DNA of 5,598 nucleotides from Candidatus Bipolaricaulota bacterium (GTDB taxonomy: Bacteria > Bipolaricaulota > Bipolaricaulia > UBA7950 > UBA9294), in NCBI GenBank assembly GCA_021163015.1, contig JAGGXO010000196.1, positions 1 through 5,598 of the forward strand, written 5' to 3'. How positions within the stretch are numbered: position 1 is the first letter of the stretch; each line of letters begins with the position of its first letter. The position numbers were made by a program, and so were the translations under genes. This document shows, in pieces, positions 1-4,606 of this stretch. The notes below the pieces were generated by a model, which saw nothing but the letters and a program-made list of their open reading frames with translations, had not been told where the DNA came from and did not search any database.

Positions 1-209
1 AATTCTTTCTGACCTCCGGTCTTGCTTTGCAACCGGCATCCGTCCCGTGTAAACCGAAATTAGAAGCCACTACCCACTCGAAACAGCAAGGAGCCAGATA
101 ACTCAGTAGGAAAGGGTGCAAAGGATGACTGGTGTAAGCAATCGCTCAATGATCCGATGATTCAATCGCTAAATCATTCAGTCTCTCAATGATTCAATCG
201 CTAAATCAC
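1..209. other. intergenic region, no supported gene
   Basis: No convincing gene is visible here. Two short plus-strand frames are open from the left edge, with stops at 50-52 and 99-101. One minus-strand frame starts at an ATG at 39-37 (MPVAKQDRRSERI...) and stays open to the left edge. Any of these could be the end of a neighbouring gene, but none has recognisable protein content. A weak bulged hairpin can be drawn at 16-36 (CCGG/CCGG plus TTGC/GCAA, TTT loop). It has no T-tract on either side, so it is not called a terminator. The right-hand part (139-212) holds the direct repeats listed separately. Confidence 0.5.
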
Positions 210-212
210 TCA
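139..212. repeat. short direct-repeat cluster overlapping the 3' end of the nitrilase gene
   Basis: The octamer CAATCGCT occurs at 139-146, 163-170 and 195-202. Around the last two copies the similarity extends to a 24-nt unit at 157-180 and 189-212 (23 of 24 identical, period 32). The unit begins ATGATTCAATCGC and ends TTCA in the first copy and CTCA in the second. TCAATGAT also recurs at 146-153 and 186-193. The last three bases of the second unit (210-212) are the stop codon of the minus-strand amidohydrolase gene, so the array abuts that gene exactly. The unit is AT-rich and has a weak dyad (TGATT...AATCA). No cas genes or regular spacers are seen, so this is not a CRISPR array. Its function is unknown. 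Confidence 0.75.
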
Positions 213-1007
213 ATTCAAGGTCTTGTAGAAACTTGGTCTGCGGTCGGCAAGGCGATCGTTAAGTGGGTTGAGCGCCTTGTCCAAAGCATCTCCTGGATCT
301 ATCTCTACAGCCTGCGCGCGCTCTTCGGTCGCTGAAAGGGAAACGAGAACCTCACCACGCGGGGAGACAATCTGGCTCTCGCCGGTGAAGCGAAGTGTGG
401 TGTCCGCGCGTGCCTCTTCCCCTACGCGATTGGCTGTGGCCGTAAACACTCCGTTTTCCAGCGCCCGCACACGCATCGTAAGCTGAGCATAAAGAGGTAT
501 GACAAGGTTCGCCGGGTGAGCGATCACCTGTACACCGTCAAGGGCAAGCGTTCGCGCCGCCTCGGGGAAAAAGTGGTCAAAGCAGATCATCATTCCCACC
601 TTAGCGATTCCGATGTCAACAACTGAGAATGGCAGATCCCCGGGAGAGAACAGCTCCTTCTCATGGAAAAACAGGTGTATCTTGCGATAGCGCGAGACCA
701 ATCCGTCAGGACCGACGAGGACGGCAGCGTTGTACACCTTTCCGCGATCTATCTCCGGAAGACCGGCGCAGATGAAGGCGTCAAGCTTGCGTGCAGCGCC
801 GATCAGCCGCGTCGTCGTTGGGCCATCAGGTATGCTCTCCGCGTACGACCGCGCCTCCGCTCTTGATCTGAATTGGTAGCCGGTGGCAAACAACTCCGGG
901 AGGACCCACAGATCGCTTTTGGCTTGATCTATTGTCGCCAAAGCGCGATCTATGTTCTCCTCAACTGCACCAAAACTCGGTTTCATCTGCACAACGCCAA
1001 TTCTCAT
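210..1007 (-). CDS. carbon-nitrogen hydrolase (nitrilase superfamily amidase)
   Basis: This 265-aa protein belongs to the nitrilase superfamily, cytosolic enzymes that hydrolyse amide or related C-N bonds through a Glu-Lys-Cys triad. All three residues are visible: E38 in WVLPELFATGY, K109 in SRYRKIHLF and C142 in GMMICFDHFFPE. E118 in HEKELFSPG fits the second conserved Glu. The length and the C-terminal NPLNDRLADRRPSFY segment match single-domain family members such as omega-amidases and beta-ureidopropionase-like enzymes, but the substrate cannot be read from sequence. The frame stays open upstream to 1202, but homology starts at MRIGVVQMKP, so ATG 1007 is chosen. The nearest GGAG is 16 nt upstream, too far for a normal ribosome site. 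A promoter-like TATCAT lies just 6 nt before the ATG, so the message may be leaderless. The gene is divergent from fbp. Confidence 0.9.
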   Translation of the reverse strand: MRIGVVQMKPSFGAVEENIDRALATIDQAKSDLWVLPELFATGYQFRSRAEARSYAESIPDGPTTTRLIGAARKLDAFICAGLPEIDRGKVYNAAVLVGPDGLVSRYRKIHLFFHEKELFSPGDLPFSVVDIGIAKVGMMICFDHFFPEAARTLALDGVQVIAHPANLVIPLYAQLTMRVRALENGVFTATANRVGEEARADTTLRFTGESQIVSPRGEVLVSLSATEERAQAVEIDPGDALDKALNPLNDRLADRRPSFYKTLN

Positions 1008-1013
1008 GCCCGC

Positions 1014-1043
1014 ATGATACCGTCTCCAACAGCTGCAAGCCAA
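1014..1043 (-). promoter_or_regulatory. candidate promoter of the nitrilase gene, possibly leaderless
   Basis: On the minus strand, TTGGCT (1043-1038) and TATCAT (1019-1014) are separated by 18 nt. They match the sigma70 consensus at 4 of 6 and 5 of 6 positions. The -10 box ends 6 nt before the ATG at 1007, which puts the expected transcription start on or next to the A of the start codon. This agrees with the lack of a properly spaced Shine-Dalgarno site. The assignment rests on sequence matches alone. Confidence 0.4.
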
Positions 1044-1109
1044 GCATGGATTGATTGCGTCAAGCAGACATCGCTCCAAGAGCCGCGAGAATTGGTGCGT
1101 TTTACCCTG

Positions 1110-1136
1110 TTGTGTGCACATGTTCCACGCTATGAT
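1110..1136 (+). promoter_or_regulatory. candidate promoter of the fbp-hpt-tsaD operon
   Basis: TATGAT at 1131-1136 is a 5 of 6 match to the -10 consensus and lies 40 nt before the fbp ATG, leaving a leader of about 34 nt that contains the strong ribosome site. The -35 element is weak. TTGTGT at 1110-1115 gives a short 15-nt spacer, and TGTTGT at 1108-1113 gives 17 nt. An 8-bp palindrome, TGTGCACA (1113-1120), overlaps the -35 region and could be a regulator site. The -10 call is better supported than the -35 call. Confidence 0.4.
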
Positions 1137-1164
1137 CTCGCGGCAACAGCCAAGACTACTTGTC

Positions 1165-1170
1165 AGGAGG
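1165..1170 (+). promoter_or_regulatory. ribosome binding site of fbp, decides the start
   Basis: AGGAGG ends 6 nt before ATG 1177. The same frame has an earlier ATG at 1051 and a GTG at 1171. The first would add 42 residues with no family similarity, and the second would abut the site directly. The spacing, and the family N-terminus MRVTLTAIKADVGSIGGH, both select 1177. Confidence 0.85.
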
Positions 1171-1176
1171 GTGAAG

Positions 1177-2274
1177 ATGCGGGTTACACTTACAGCGATC
1201 AAAGCGGATGTGGGAAGTATTGGTGGGCACTTGGTTCCAAGCGAAGCGCTCTTGGCACGCGTTAAGAGAACAGTGGAAGAGAAGGGAAAGGGGTTGATAA
1301 TCGATCACTTCATCGGCCACACCGGGGACGACATCGCGATCCTGCTAACGCACGATCGTGGATCGGGAGACGAGCAGATTCATCGCTTGGCGTGGGACGC
1401 GTTTCGTGCGGGGACAGAGACAGCCAAGGAGCAAGGGTTATACGGGGCAGGACAGGACCTCCTGCGTGACGCCTTTTCCGGCAACGTGCGTGGGATGGGA
1501 CCGGCCGTGGCCGAGTTGACATTTGATGAGCGCGCAGGTGAGCCCTTCCTTATGTTCACCGCCGATAAGACCGAACCGGGGGCGTACAACCTTCCGTTAT
1601 ACCTCGCGTTCACTGACCCAATGTACAACGCGGGACTCATCCTATCACCAAGCGTCGGCCAGGGCTTCACGTTCACCGTTATGGATGTTGAGCACGTTGA
1701 AGGGGACAGGGTTATCGAACTCTCCACGCCCGAAGAGATGTACGATCTCGCTGCTTTGCTGCGCGATAACGGCCGCTTCGTCGTCGAGTCCATCCGCTCG
1801 CGCGCAACCGGCGAGCAGGCTGTCTCCTGCTGCACCACACGACTGCGAAACATTGCGGGCAAGTACGTTGGAAAGGACGACCCCATCATGCTAGTGCGCA
1901 CCCAGAAGAGCTTTCCCGCCACCGGTGAGGTACTCGCTCCGTTCCAAATTGGCCACCTTGTCGCTGGATTCATGCGTGGCAGCCATACCGGTCCGCTAAT
2001 GCCCGTCAAGGCAGGAACGGGTGTCTCCTTCTTCGATGGTCCTCCGATCGTCTCTTGCCTTGCTTTTTCGCTGCGAGAAGGGAAACTTACAGAGCCGTGT
2101 GATGTTTTCGATCATCCGTATTGGGATTGGGTGCGCAGCAATGTTGCAAGGAAGGCAAACGACATTCGCGCACAGGGCTTCTCCGGCGCGGCGATGCTCT
2201 CCTATACCGATCTTGAATACGGGGGAATCACTGAGCGAATGGCCACGTTAGAAAAAAGGTTCGCTACTCGTTAA
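1177..2274 (+). CDS. fbp: fructose-1,6-bisphosphate aldolase/phosphatase, archaeal type (FBPA/P, class V)
   Basis: This 365-aa cytosolic enzyme condenses dihydroxyacetone phosphate with glyceraldehyde-3-phosphate and then dephosphorylates the product to fructose-6-phosphate, which makes gluconeogenesis effectively one-way. The start reads MRVTLTAIKADVGSIGGH, the family signature. Visible metal and active-site positions include D11, H18, D51-D52 (HTGDD), Y89-Q93-D94 (YGAGQD) and D130. The switch region is KYVGKDDP, with Y230, K233, D234 and D235. K233 corresponds to the Schiff-base lysine and Y230 to the catalytic tyrosine known from archaeal enzymes. FFDGPP (285-290) and DVFDHPYWDW (309-318) are also typical. 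The length is normal and the protein appears complete. It is the first gene of the operon, 12 nt ahead of hpt. The family is found in archaea and early-branching bacteria, which is the main taxonomic clue in the window. Confidence 0.96.
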   Translation: MRVTLTAIKADVGSIGGHLVPSEALLARVKRTVEEKGKGLIIDHFIGHTGDDIAILLTHDRGSGDEQIHRLAWDAFRAGTETAKEQGLYGAGQDLLRDAFSGNVRGMGPAVAELTFDERAGEPFLMFTADKTEPGAYNLPLYLAFTDPMYNAGLILSPSVGQGFTFTVMDVEHVEGDRVIELSTPEEMYDLAALLRDNGRFVVESIRSRATGEQAVSCCTTRLRNIAGKYVGKDDPIMLVRTQKSFPATGEVLAPFQIGHLVAGFMRGSHTGPLMPVKAGTGVSFFDGPPIVSCLAFSLREGKLTEPCDVFDHPYWDWVRSNVARKANDIRAQGFSGAAMLSYTDLEYGGITERMATLEKRFATR

Positions 2275-2278
2275 GGAG
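2275..2278 (+). promoter_or_regulatory. ribosome binding site of hpt, supports the GTG start
   Basis: GGAG follows the fbp stop codon directly and ends 8 nt before GTG 2287. No in-frame ATG lies nearby, and the sequence after the GTG matches the family N-terminus. Confidence 0.7.
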
Positions 2279-2286
2279 CATTTCGA

Positions 2287-2859
2287 GTGACAAACAAGAT
2301 TGCAGAGAGGGTTTCCAGGGTTCTATTTTCCGCGGAACAGATCAGCAAACGGGCACATGAGATTGGAGAACAGATCAGTGTCGACTACGCAAATGGGGCA
2401 GCGAGGGATACGCAAAGGCGCCCCCCACTTCTCGTGTGCGTGCTCCATGGGGCATTGGTATTCATGGCAGATCTCGCGCGGGAGATACCAACCGAGGTCG
2501 AGTACGACTTCATCTCGGTCTCTTCCTATGGGAATGGAACATCACCCGGTGCGGTGCGGCTGGTCAAGGATCTTGAGCGCCCTATCGAAGGACGGGACGT
2601 GCTAATTGTGGAGGATATTGTCGATACCGGCTACACAATCGATTATCTTAGGCGAGGCTTCGCTGCGCGCCTGCCCGCTTCGATCCGCATCTGCACCCTG
2701 ATCGACAAGGTGGCGCGACGTGAGATTGACGTGCAGGTCGATTACGCCGGTTTCCCACTCGAACAGGACGCATTCATCGTCGGTTACGGGATGGACTATC
2801 GCGAACTCTACCGGAATCTCCCGTTCATCGGAGTCTTGAAGCCGGAACACATCAGATGA
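2287..2859 (+). CDS. hpt: hypoxanthine phosphoribosyltransferase
   Basis: This 190-aa cytosolic enzyme of purine salvage transfers the ribose-5-phosphate of PRPP to hypoxanthine, and often guanine, to give IMP or GMP. The PRPP-binding loop is clear at residues 105-117 (VLIVEDIVDTGYT), with the two acidic residues E109-D110. VLHGALVFMADL (52-63) is the first PPi-binding loop, and SSYGNGTSPGAVRLVKDL (79-96) is the flexible catalytic loop. The LIDK segment with K141 and the C-terminal FIVGYGMDYRELYRNLPFIG are diagnostic of bacterial HPRT. The start is GTG, with GGAG 8 nt upstream. The N-terminus is slightly longer than usual but reads well into the family (VLFSAEQISKRAHEIGEQIS). The stop overlaps the tsaD start as ATGA, which suggests translational coupling. 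Guanine or xanthine specificity cannot be told. Confidence 0.95.
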   Translation: MTNKIAERVSRVLFSAEQISKRAHEIGEQISVDYANGAARDTQRRPPLLVCVLHGALVFMADLAREIPTEVEYDFISVSSYGNGTSPGAVRLVKDLERPIEGRDVLIVEDIVDTGYTIDYLRRGFAARLPASIRICTLIDKVARREIDVQVDYAGFPLEQDAFIVGYGMDYRELYRNLPFIGVLKPEHIR

Positions 2860-3860
2860 CAAAGCCTTTCTGCACCATTGGAATCGAGAGCTCCTGCGAT
2901 GAGACGGCGGTCGCTCTCCTGCACGGTGAGAGAGAGCTTGTCGCGAACGTCATCTACTCTCAAGCGGAGATGCACGCTCGCTATGGCGGTGTCGTTCCCG
3001 AGGTCGCCTCGCGAGATCACTTACGAAAGCTGCCGTACCTCGTTCGTGATGCCATCACTGAAGCCAAGATCGACATGTGCGACATCTCCCTTGTGGCCGC
3101 CACTTACGGGCCGGGGCTGGTCGGACCACTCCTCGTTGGCCTCTCCTACGGCAAAGGGATGGCTTTCGGCCTCAATGTACCGTTCATCGGCGTCAATCAC
3201 CTCGAAGGGCACATCTTCGCCCAGCGATTGTGCGATACGGAGATCACGCCGCCATTCATGGCGCTGATCGTCTCCGGCGGGCACACCAGCCTCGTCGATG
3301 TCGCTTCCTATGGAGAGTATCACCTCGTGGGGATGACGGTGGACGACGCAGCCGGCGAAGCACTGGATAAAGTGGGGAAGATGCTCGGCATCGGGTATCC
3401 GGCCGGCGCGGAGATCGACCGACTCGCATCCCAAGGCGATCCTACCGCCATGAACTTTCCGCGTCCGATGTCAGGATCGCCCGGGTTCGACTTCAGCTTC
3501 GCCGGCCTGAAGACAGCGGTCCTCTATCACCTACGCAAGCACCCTCGAGAGAAGCGAGAAGACGTCGCCGCATCGTTCCTGGCGAGTGTTGTCTCTGTCC
3601 TCACCAAGAAGTCGATCGACGCGACGAGGCGGTATCATCGAAAGAACCTCGTCGTAGTCGGTGGGGTAGCAGCCAACGCGCACTTGCGTGAACGCATGCA
3701 GGTGGATGGCAGGGAGAAGGGAATCACCGTCATTTTCCCTGAAATAGAATACTGCACCGACAACGCGGCCATGATCGCCGCTGCTGGAGCCTATCATCAC
3801 CTTGTACTGCACGAGGCACATCCACTATCGCTCGGTCCACAGCCGTCCCTCTCGCTGTAG
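2856..3860 (+). CDS. tsaD: tRNA N6-adenosine threonylcarbamoyltransferase TsaD (Gcp/YgjD)
   Basis: TsaD transfers the threonylcarbamoyl group from threonylcarbamoyl-AMP to A37 of ANN-decoding tRNAs to form t6A. In bacteria it works with TsaB and TsaE, neither of which is in this window. The protein is 334 aa and complete, with an ASKHA fold. GIESSCDETA (9-18) is the N-terminal nucleotide-binding signature. YGGVVPEVASRDH (43-55), the metal-binding NHLEGH with H115 and H119, SGGHT (140-144), the MTVDDAAGEALDKVGKMLG segment (160-178), GGVAAN (269-274) and CTDNAAM with D302 are all present. The C-terminus HPLSLGPQPSLSL is typical. The ATG overlaps the hpt stop by 4 nt, with a GGA 9 nt upstream. 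The codons for DNAAMIA lie in a 19-bp sequence repeated exactly downstream at the end of the toxin gene, which suggests rearrangement at this 3' end. Confidence 0.97.
   Translation: MTKPFCTIGIESSCDETAVALLHGERELVANVIYSQAEMHARYGGVVPEVASRDHLRKLPYLVRDAITEAKIDMCDISLVAATYGPGLVGPLLVGLSYGKGMAFGLNVPFIGVNHLEGHIFAQRLCDTEITPPFMALIVSGGHTSLVDVASYGEYHLVGMTVDDAAGEALDKVGKMLGIGYPAGAEIDRLASQGDPTAMNFPRPMSGSPGFDFSFAGLKTAVLYHLRKHPREKREDVAASFLASVVSVLTKKSIDATRRYHRKNLVVVGGVAANAHLRERMQVDGREKGITVIFPEIEYCTDNAAMIAAAGAYHHLVLHEAHPLSLGPQPSLSL
3760..3778 (+). repeat. 19-bp direct repeat, left copy (inside tsaD)
   Basis: ACAACGCGGCCATGATCGC is found here and, with no mismatch, at 4545-4563 in the same orientation, 785 bp away. 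Here it encodes part of the conserved TsaD motif DNAAMIA. Identity breaks off sharply on the left (g versus c) and decays on the right. Confidence 0.9.
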
Positions 3861-3889
3861 GTTTCATCTTCAACGCAAGAGTGGCAATA

Positions 3890-3918
3890 TTGACCGACGC
3901 TATGGTGCGCACCATAAT
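3890..3918 (+). promoter_or_regulatory. sigma70-like promoter of the toxin-antitoxin module
   Basis: TTGACC (3890-3895) and CATAAT (3913-3918) are separated by exactly 17 nt, each matching consensus at 5 of 6 positions. The expected start is near 3925, giving a leader of about 73 nt before the antitoxin ATG. It begins 30 nt after the tsaD stop and would let the module be expressed independently of the fbp operon. Confidence 0.65.
3901..3916. promoter_or_regulatory. perfect 16-bp palindrome, probable autoregulatory operator
   Basis: TATGGTGCGCACCATA reads identically on both strands. It fills most of the spacer and covers the first four bases of the -10 box of the toxin-antitoxin promoter, so a protein bound here would block polymerase. 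Type II antitoxins, alone or with toxin, commonly repress their own promoter through such a site. No T-tract follows, so a terminator for tsaD is unlikely. Confidence 0.6.
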
Positions 3919-3947
3919 ATCGTAGTAGGTTCATGAGGATAATGCTC

Positions 3948-3978
3948 GTGCTTGATCTTGTATCCGAACTACAAGCAC
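3948..3978 (+). promoter_or_regulatory. leader inverted repeats ahead of the antitoxin ribosome site
   Basis: Two overlapping hairpins can form in the leader. GTGCTTG (3948-3954) pairs with CAAGCAC (3972-3978), and CTTGTA (3957-3962) pairs with TACAAG (3970-3975) around a 7-nt loop. They share bases 3972-3975 and so exclude each other. The structure ends 5 nt before the ribosome site. A role in translation control is a guess. The repeat could also be a second protein-binding site. Confidence 0.3.
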
Positions 3979-3983
3979 AGGGC

Positions 3984-3989
3984 AAGGAG
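3984..3989 (+). promoter_or_regulatory. ribosome binding site of the antitoxin gene
   Basis: AAGGAG ends 8 nt before ATG 3998, a strong site at normal spacing. The toxin gene has no comparable site of its own, so its translation probably depends on ribosomes finishing the antitoxin. Confidence 0.8.
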
Positions 3990-3997
3990 AACGAACG

Positions 3998-4204
3998 ATG
4001 CAAGACACAGCTTTCAAATACAAGCTGAATGTGCAAGAGGGTGGAAAAGTGGAACTGAGCGTTCCTCTGCCCAAGGGTACACGGGTCGCTGTGCTCGTGG
4101 TGCAAGAGGGCGACGACAACTTCAGTGATCTCGTGCTGGCAACCGAGAGCAGTCTCGCTTTCTGGAACAACTCAATTGATGATGAATCCTGGAATAATGC
4201 CTAA
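3998..4204 (+). CDS. small antitoxin of a MazF/PemK-type toxin-antitoxin module
   Basis: This is a 68-aa protein directly upstream of, and overlapping, a MazF-family toxin gene, the classical antitoxin position. Residues 7-36 (KYKLNVQEGGKVEL, then VPLPKGTRVAVLVV) form alternating beta-prone segments like the short beta-hairpin N-domains of small antitoxins. A linker follows, and then an acidic, tryptophan-bearing tail (SSLAFWNNSIDDESWNNA, 51-68). Tails of this kind in other antitoxins wrap around and inhibit the toxin, so that role is inferred here. No helix-turn-helix is evident, so DNA binding, if any, would be through the N-terminal part. The start has a strong AAGGAG. Expression probably uses the promoter at 3890-3918 with the palindrome as operator. 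The exact antitoxin family is not recognised with certainty; the function rests on position and size. Confidence 0.75.
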   Translation: MQDTAFKYKLNVQEGGKVELSVPLPKGTRVAVLVVQEGDDNFSDLVLATESSLAFWNNSIDDESWNNA

Positions 4205-4559
4205 CCAGCGCGACATCGTCCTTGTTCCAATTCCGTTCACTGATCTGACATCGAATCGGCGTCGGCCGGTTGTTGTAGTCTCCAACAATGAGTACAACCG
4301 CCGGGGAGACGATATTGTCGTGGTGGCAATGACTTCAAACCTAAAAAGAGCAGATTATAGCTTCACCATCACTTCTACCGATTTAGCTCTTGGCTCACTC
4401 AAGAGGCCTAGCAGAATTCGGGTGGATAAGATCTACACGCTCGCCCAATCAATCGTTGTGAAGAGGTTCGGACAGCTAGGTGAAGACGCCTTTAACAAGA
4501 TCCGCCAGATGCTGACTACTCTTGTCGGGGATGACCGAGATCACACAACGCGGCCATGA
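4197..4559 (+). CDS. mazF: MazF/PemK-family endoribonuclease toxin
   Basis: This 120-aa toxin is of the family that cleaves RNA at short sequence motifs and stops growth when its antitoxin is lost. The family signature is clear: RDIVLVPIPFTDLTSNRRRPVVVVSN (residues 5-30, with the conserved R23-P24), VVVAMTSN (41-48) with the conserved T46-S47, and SRIRVDKIYTLAQSIVVKRFGQL (72-94), the usual S-x-I-R-V-D-K-I motif. The ATG overlaps the antitoxin stop as ATGCCTAA (8 nt), and only a weak GGA lies upstream. In-frame ATGs at 4125, 4179 and 4182 are less likely because homology starts at MPNQRDIVLV. The last residues (TTRP) and the stop codon are encoded by the 19-bp repeat shared with tsaD, so the native C-terminus may have been replaced at that junction. 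The catalytic core looks intact. Confidence 0.92.
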   Translation: MPNQRDIVLVPIPFTDLTSNRRRPVVVVSNNEYNRRGDDIVVVAMTSNLKRADYSFTITSTDLALGSLKRPSRIRVDKIYTLAQSIVVKRFGQLGEDAFNKIRQMLTTLVGDDRDHTTRP

Positions 4560-4563
4560 TCGC
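4545..4563 (+). repeat. 19-bp direct repeat, right copy (spans the toxin stop codon)
   Basis: This is an exact copy of 3760-3778. In the toxin frame it encodes the last residues and supplies the TGA at 4557-4559. In the frame used by tsaD it reads NAAMIA, the same peptide as the left copy. Confidence 0.9.
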
Positions 4564-4606
4564 AATCTCTGCGGGGCAAGAAGCGTTTGTACAACCATTT
4601 ACGTAA
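4547..4606 (+). pseudogene. possible remnant of a tsaD 3' end
   Basis: Starting in the right-hand repeat, the tsaD-equivalent frame reads NAAMIAISAGQEAFVQPFT and stops with TAA at 4604-4606. Aligned without gaps to tsaD after the repeat, another 15 or so of the next 36 bases match, including a shared TTGTAC. In protein only NAAMIA and one later Val line up identically. The stop lies within 8 nt of the end of the convergent transporter gene. It fits a displaced, older or diverged end of tsaD. The match beyond the repeat is weak and could be chance. Confidence 0.35.

Larger units (their letters stand above)
3779..4563 (+). mobile_element. possible inserted segment carrying a toxin-antitoxin module
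   Basis: This stretch comprises the last codons of tsaD, a promoter, the antitoxin gene, the toxin gene and the right copy of the 19-bp repeat. The flanking exact repeats, the position at the 3' end of a housekeeping gene, and a short TsaD-like reading frame just outside the right copy (to 4606) are what an insertion regenerating a gene end would leave. No integrase, transposase or terminal inverted repeat is visible, so the segment cannot be self-mobile as seen. A recombination-driven duplication would look similar. The boundary is inferred from the repeats only. Confidence 0.35.

Noticed and set aside
16..36. Hairpin as a transcription terminator
   Set aside because: The stem is short with a 2-nt bulge, and no T-tract follows on either strand.
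139..212. CRISPR-like repeats
   Set aside because: There are only two full units with an 8-nt gap, no unique spacers of usual size and no cas genes.
1008..1202. N-terminal extension of the amidohydrolase by 65 residues
   Set aside because: The extension has no nitrilase-family similarity, would overlap the fbp ribosome site and start, and the family N-terminus begins at MRIGVVQ.
1380..2009. Long minus-strand open frame inside fbp
   Set aside because: It is antisense to a clearly identified enzyme gene, has a protein-like composition only by codon bias of the opposite strand, and has no family match.
3901..3916. Palindrome as terminator of tsaD
   Set aside because: It is followed by AATATCG rather than a T-run, has no loop, and lies inside a well-spaced promoter.
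3933..4028. Small leader reading frame (MRIMLVLDLVSELQAQ...) overlapping the antitoxin start
   Set aside because: It has only weak AGG/GAGG signals at poor spacing, overlaps the strong antitoxin ribosome site in another frame, and has no recognised similarity.
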